Source: Helichrysum umbraculigerum
Lineage: Eukaryota > Streptophyta > Magnoliopsida > Asterales > Asteraceae
Assembly (NCBI GenBank): GCA_949592205.1
Contig: CATIUR010000005.1
Span: 130,653,277 to 130,717,276, forward strand
Length of the DNA stretch: 64,000 nt
Direction: 5' to 3'
Positions within the stretch are counted from its first letter, which is position 1. The number at the start of each line of letters is the position of its first letter. This document shows positions 59,376-64,000 of this stretch, piece by piece. The notes beneath the pieces are model-generated. The model was not told the origin of the DNA, made no database searches, and saw only the letters and a list, made by a program, of their open reading frames with translations. The translations under genes and the position numbers were made by a program.

Positions 59376-60586
59376 ACACACTACAAGAAAAAAGCTCATT
59401 AGTGACGAACAGAATATGGTCACTAATTGTCTAAATTGGTCACTAATGTCATCTAGATACCAAATTTTGAGTGGTCACCGTCCGTCACTAAAGGTCCGTC
59501 GCTAATTTTGGTTAGAGACCAAAATGCGAAAGTCGTCACTGAGCAGTGACTAAATTAAAGTGGTCACAGATTTTGTGACGGCATATTTTCGTCACCAAAT
59601 TTAGTCACTAAACCACAAAAAGTCGTCACTAACTTTAGTATAGAGTGACCAAACTAAAAGTGGTCACCGACAGCATCCTATCAGTGGCTAAAAATCTGGT
59701 CACCATTGAAAAGATTTTCCAGCTATTTTTCACATATTATTTGCTATTGTAATACAATAAAACCTACAAATATCACGGAGAAGCTAAACCATAAATTCCA
59801 TTGTATAAAAATAACATTTTACAAAGATAAGATTCAATAAAGCTAACAAACATTCATGGATCCAAAATCACTCAACCTAATCACCACATTTGTCAACTAA
59901 TTATCAATGAAATCACTTAACATAACCATAAAACAAAAAGGAAACATAGCACTCTAAATGTTTGAATTGTATTTGAAACAATCACGATCCATGAACATCC
60001 ATATCTCGAATTGTATTCCCCTCAGAATGTTCCCATCAAAACTTCTTCATATCACAAATTTCCCCCCAAATGAATCACCTGAAGAAAAAATTAAAGAAAT
60101 ACGGAGTATATATATTATACCAATCATTGATATAACAGTTAATTTATAAGGCTACTCACCTTATCAAGTATTCTTGCAATTGAAACGGTGCCAGCGGTAC
60201 TTCGTTAAATGATCGGTTCTCCTAATTTTAATGCTTTTTTACCACGAGGTTAAGTGAATAAATGATAAACAAAAAAAAATGTTCTTATCAGGAATATATT
60301 ACAAAATTAGAAAAATAAGTAAAGTCGAAACCTGAAATTCGATTGCATTCCACAAGGCTTTTCCCAATCAGCACTAGCTATACCATTTAGTAGATCACTC
60401 ATTGGTTGTAGATTCAAACATAACTATCTCAGTAACAATACAGTAAAGGGAAGCCAATAAAACAAAAAACATAACTTTAATTTCAACCTGTTCAACACCA
60501 TATCAGTCCAGTAGACATTACATCCGCTAAGCTTTGGCCAAACAACATGTTTTATATCTTTTCCAATAAAGCTATTCATGGGTTAC

Positions 60587-60835
60587 CTCAAGAATGCATT
60601 GAGCAACCAACAATTCATCACCAGAGGCTATATCAACAGTTGGTCCAACTAGAAATTCCCACCGCATAAAATGTAAGTTCACAAGTTTCAAAATGATTTA
60701 ACCAAAACAGGTGAAAGTCAAAGTGTAAAGGTTTTTACCTGTCCAGGCTCCCTCACCGCTAATGCCACTTATGTTTGTACCAACACATAGACAAGTCACA
60801 AGCTTCGTAATGGGCATCCCACGAGTTCACACCCA
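60587..60835 (-). pseudogene. Captured glutamine synthetase fragment
   Basis: Glutamine synthetase joins ammonia to glutamate. On the minus strand the first exon (60835-60739) contains DAHYEAC, a frame slip, then VGTNISGISGEGAWTG before a GT donor. The second exon (60661-60587) is 25 codons, starting WEFLVGPTVDIASGDELLVA and ending in ILE at a GT donor. These match the catalytic-domain blocks DAHYKAC...NISG.NGEVMPGQ and WEFQVGP..GI.AGD, with introns at the usual places. The second exon's acceptor reads CGG instead of CAG. The substrate loops before and after are missing. Only about 55 codons remain, so it is non-functional as an enzyme. Confidence 0.85.
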
Positions 60836-60950
60836 AAAGACTTATCAGCACTAATACCACAATAATATGACCCCTAAGTTGCATTGAAACAGACACATTT
60901 ATCATTAAAGAGACCTCTTGACTCTCAGAATTTAGGAAAGTGAAAGAACC

Positions 60951-61016
<66 letters not shown>
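60951..61016. repeat. (TA)n microsatellite
   Basis: About 33 uninterrupted TA units inside CACTA-4. Such tracts are length-unstable and assembly-prone. Confidence 0.97.
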
Positions 61017-61019
<3 letters not shown>

Positions 61020-61378
61020 AGGCAGAGCGTTATCAATGAAAATTCAAACACGATAAAGGTGTAGTTATTGCTATGTAATATATGGTTATGTTTACATCTC
61101 TCTAATATTCCTTTAACCTTATTCATAAAATTTCCTAGAACCTTAGAGGCATACTCTTCAATCATTGAGCATGAATGTTCTTTCACAAAGCGTTATATAA
61201 ACCTGCAAAAACAAAAATGCTCCTTCAAGATGTTGATTTGGTGAAGCTACTCAAATAAGATGAACAAGATCAGTCGAAAGAATGTAATAATATATTGCCC
61301 TTTACATAGTGGTGACTAGTACCATTCTGTATAAGGACAACGAAAACTTTCATACTCCTGAATTCTCGTACAGTGGTA

Positions 61379-61650
61379 CTACAGTTTCCTAAGAACACAG
61401 CCCCGATTCCCAACCCAGTTGCTGCTGACTAGGTCAGCCTTTGAACGGCAAATCATTTGCAAATCTTGTTGTCGTTTGCCATTTGTTGCTGCTTCAAATT
61501 CTGAAACTATTTTCCATATAGAAACTAATTCAAAAATAAGTAAAATACATTTTAAACAAATACTATACATGGTTATTGTTATGCTTACTTGGGCAACCTG
61601 AAGTTGTCGATAACAAGACATTTTAACACCTAATCTCTGTTCAAGATAGC
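61379..61650 (-). pseudogene. Unidentified exon-like fragment in CACTA-4
   Basis: On the minus strand LEQRLGVKMSCYRQLQVAQ ends at a GTAAGC donor near 61590. After an AT-rich intron-like gap comes FEAATNGKRQQDLQMICRSK and following residues to a TAG near 61379. Composition and borders look like captured host exons; the family is not recognised. Confidence 0.4.
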
Positions 61651-62214
61651 AAGAACTAAAGGTGAATATTTTTTGCATTAGAAACAAGTATAAAAAGTAA
61701 CAGCTTGATGCACCATATAACAATCACATTCAGAGGTCTAGAAAACATGTAACAATTCAAGCTAGAATACTAGATAATAAAGCAATCTAAGAGTCATACC
61801 AGATGTGATAAAGATAAAGCCAATCATATATAGCTAGGAAAATAACAAAATAATTCAACAATAAAAACCTTATGTACAGTCATAACTTTCATATGATTGA
61901 CTCTAGGGATAAATGATGTCTGCAAGTCCTCTATATATCCTTATATGAACTGTCAATAATCAACCAGAATCATAATCCAAACACTAAAAACGATAATCTC
62001 GTACTAAGGCTTTTCTTTCCGTGATTAACACAATAAAGGTAGCATATTCAAATCACTAAAACTAAATCATCTCATATATTAATTCAAGGTAATTGAGCAT
62101 AAAATACGATTTCATTCTGATAACAAGCTGATAAACATCAAGAAAATAGCACAGAATCGAAGCACAATAACTTTGAATTCTAAATATTTAAACCTAGTAA
62201 ATCAATTTGACGGA

Positions 62215-62495
62215 GCAAGCAGTACGGTGAGCTCGGCCGGAGGAGCGATCCGGAGAGGACGCAATTGGCCGGAGCATCGAGCCGGAGACAACGCAATTGG
62301 CCGAAGCCACGAGTTTGAGACGAGGCAACTGGCTGGAGCACTGAGCCTGAACCGACGTGGCCAGAGAACTGAGCCGGAACCGACGTAGCCAGAGCAGTGA
62401 GTCGGATACGACGCAAATAGCCGAAGAAGCTAGCCGGGGACGACGCAAGTGGCCGGATCATTGAGCTGGAGACGATGCAATTACGCCGGAGACTT
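62215..62495. repeat. GC-rich 28-33-bp minisatellite in CACTA-4
   Basis: About eight degenerate units of GAGCCGGAGACGACGCAATT...GGCCGGAGCA form a GC island in AT-rich DNA. Open frames on both strands follow the repeat and have no recognisable protein. It could be a captured first exon or a true minisatellite. Confidence 0.8.
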
Positions 62496-63079
62496 TACGA
62501 ATGGACATTGATGATGAATCGCCGAGAGTGGAGAGTTAACTTTTTAAGGCTAGGGTTTACGAATGTGATTTTAATGATAAGAGTAACTTTAAAGATTTTT
62601 TTATTTATATTTATATATAATAATATATAATTATAATAAATAATAAAAGTTGTGAGTAATTAATACGGAGTAAGACATCATACAAACTAAAAAACGTAAG
62701 TACATACGAGTATAAATTAACAAATGGAGGCTTGTTTATATTACTTTGCATAAAGACAATCCTTTTTTAAAAGAGATGGTTATTTTAATTAAAAGTATAG
62801 ACCGTAGTTAAGATACGACTATTGTTAATAGTGACCATTATTTTTTGGTCTCCAGTTTTCAAAAAAGTGACCATTATTTTTTTTCGTCTCTCACCATTCC
62901 AATTCTCTAAGTTTAGCGCTAGCGAGTGACCATAGTTTACCATTGGTCACTAGTTTTGTAACATTGACCAAAATGTAATGACCACTTAATTTATGGTAAC
63001 TAAATTCCAATATTAGTGACCAAATAATAAGTCATCACCATAAAATTGGTCACTAATGAGCATTTTTCTTGTAGTGACA

Positions 63080-63503
63080 TGATTTTTCCACGCAAGAGAA
63101 AGTGTGGATAACTTGGGTGTTACAAATTGATATTGACATCTAAAAATTGGATAAATTTAGATTTCATCACACTTATAAGTGTAATTTTTTTTTTCCTTAA
63201 TTACATTTATATACGTAAAGATTAACGATTGTTTATATATCTTCAAAATTATTTATGTAACAACTTTATACACAATTATAGAGGAAGGTTCAAATAGAAA
63301 CACTTCTTATGGTAGGAATGGTAGGAACAAAAAATTTTCTATTTAACTTTACGATTAAATATTTTTTTTGATAAAAAAATTAATATCAAAATTATTAGAA
63401 TTTTATGCTATTTAATATGAAATACATATTTTAAAAAAATATGTGATACACATTGATAAACGCTCAAAAGTACTATATTTCAGTAGTATTTTACCCCTAA
63501 TCT
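63080..63503. other. AT-rich flank, nothing further recognised
   Basis: Begins with the ACTTATAAGTGT palindromic patch shared with the left flank of CACTA-4 and continues as AT-rich sequence. No gene. Confidence 0.45.
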
Positions 63504-64000
63504 TGAATGTTTTTATTGCATTTTGTTTAGAATAGATATTGATTTCGTTCATATTTGCAAATAGATGTGGAAATGGAGCGTTTATGGAAAAGGAATGGAA
63601 AACAGTCAAATAACGAGCTAAATGATGCATATTTGAAGAATAATGAGAAGCCAAAGTCGAAGAAAAGAAGAAATGAAGAAAAGTCAAAAATCGGCGGGAA
63701 AAAGCATCCATACGCCGTATGGAATCCATACGCCGTATGGATTGCAGCAGTGGAGGCCCAGGTTACGCGGACATGGGCTGGGCTTGAAATCAATCCATAC
63801 GCCGTATGGATCAAAAACCACAGAAGTATAAATTCGCGAAAAAACCATATTTCGACAGTTTTTGAAGGGTTTTGGTTTTCTTTTATTTCCAGACGACCTT
63901 AGGGGTTTTAAATTCGTATTTTAGGGTTAGTTTGGAGGTACGAAGGGTGAAGAACGAGGATAATTCGCTCTAATCTTTCGTAGTTTGTCGTTAATCGATT
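63504..64000 (+). repeat. Possible LTR start with CCATACGCCGTATGG palindromes, cut by window
   Basis: CCATACGCCGTATGG, an inverted repeat with 7-bp arms around one base, occurs at 63708, 63726 and 63795. A TATA box (TATAAA, 63827-63832) follows, then a leader-like stretch. This order of CpG palindromes, TATA and leader repeats that of the Athila-like LTRs at 10.4 and 15.3 kb. The right half is beyond the window, so the LTR call is tentative. Confidence 0.5.

Larger units (their letters stand above)
59379..63076. mobile_element. CACTA-4: 3.7-kb non-autonomous CACTA with captured exons
   Basis: Ends are CACTACAAGAAAAAAGCTCA and, reversed on the right, CACTACAAGAAAAATGCTCA; the TIR extends through TTAGTGAC. 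ACA flanks both sides (59376-59378 and 63077-63079). Subterminal GGTCACTAA motifs recur at 59410-59700 and 62830-63060. No transposase; the interior carries glutamine synthetase exons, another exon-like fragment and a GC-rich minisatellite. Confidence 0.94.

Noticed and set aside
60951..61016. (TA)n tract as a replication origin or matrix attachment site
   Set aside because: A simple microsatellite with no supporting context.
62173..62461. Overlapping open frames on both strands
   Set aside because: They result from the GC-rich minisatellite and have no recognisable protein.

Overview
This window is plant nuclear DNA made almost entirely of nested transposable elements; I see no intact host gene, tRNA, rRNA or CRISPR array. 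The plant assignment rests on Ty3/gypsy, Athila-type and Ty1/copia LTR retrotransposons with plant-type primer sites, four CACTA (En/Spm) DNA transposons, a Helitron end and MITEs. The Tekay-like gag is of a kind I associate with eudicots, perhaps Asteraceae, but that is inference.

Layout. 1-5815: a gypsy element with the start of its 5' LTR cut off by the window edge; one gag-PR-RT-RNaseH frame has a nonsense codon, an altered protease motif and no integrase. 5816-10376: degenerate AT-rich repeats and unassigned sequence. 10377-22456: a mosaic of Athila-like LTRs (two direct, one inverted piece), a partial LTR related to a family found at 31-41 kb, and an Athila gag. The Athila leader is split by a complete 3.5-kb gag-only copia element (TSD TAATT).

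23094-56182: one very large CACTA element (CACTA-1, TSD AGG) that inserted into the end of a MITE. Its two minus-strand genes, a tnpD-type transposase and a Transposase_24/Ulp1-protease gene, are both broken. The tnpD coding region is interrupted by a young gag-only gypsy element (31909-41065, TSD TATAA) with two zinc-knuckle ORFs and no pol. A 12.4-kb CACTA (CACTA-2, 42899-55256, TSD ATG) sits just upstream of the tnpD ATG. CACTA-2 has no transposase. It carries exon fragments of three host genes (GINS subunit PSF2 with an E2F-like promoter site, a PDR-type ABCG transporter, an ARIA/ABAP1-like armadillo protein), a 108-bp satellite, and a smaller CACTA-3 inserted in that satellite.

56183-64000: the rest of the MITE, two more foldback or MITE elements, a Helitron 3' end, a long (GT)n tract, CACTA-4 (59379-63076, TSD ACA) carrying a glutamine synthetase fragment and a GC-rich minisatellite, and the beginning of another LTR-like sequence.

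The order of events can be read from the TSDs: MITE, then CACTA-1, then independently CACTA-2 and the gag-only element. CACTA-3 lies within the satellite inside CACTA-2. The most notable items are the young two-ORF gag-only retrotransposon, the CACTA-2 gene captures, and short CpG-bearing palindrome or minisatellite clusters inside the LTRs of several families.
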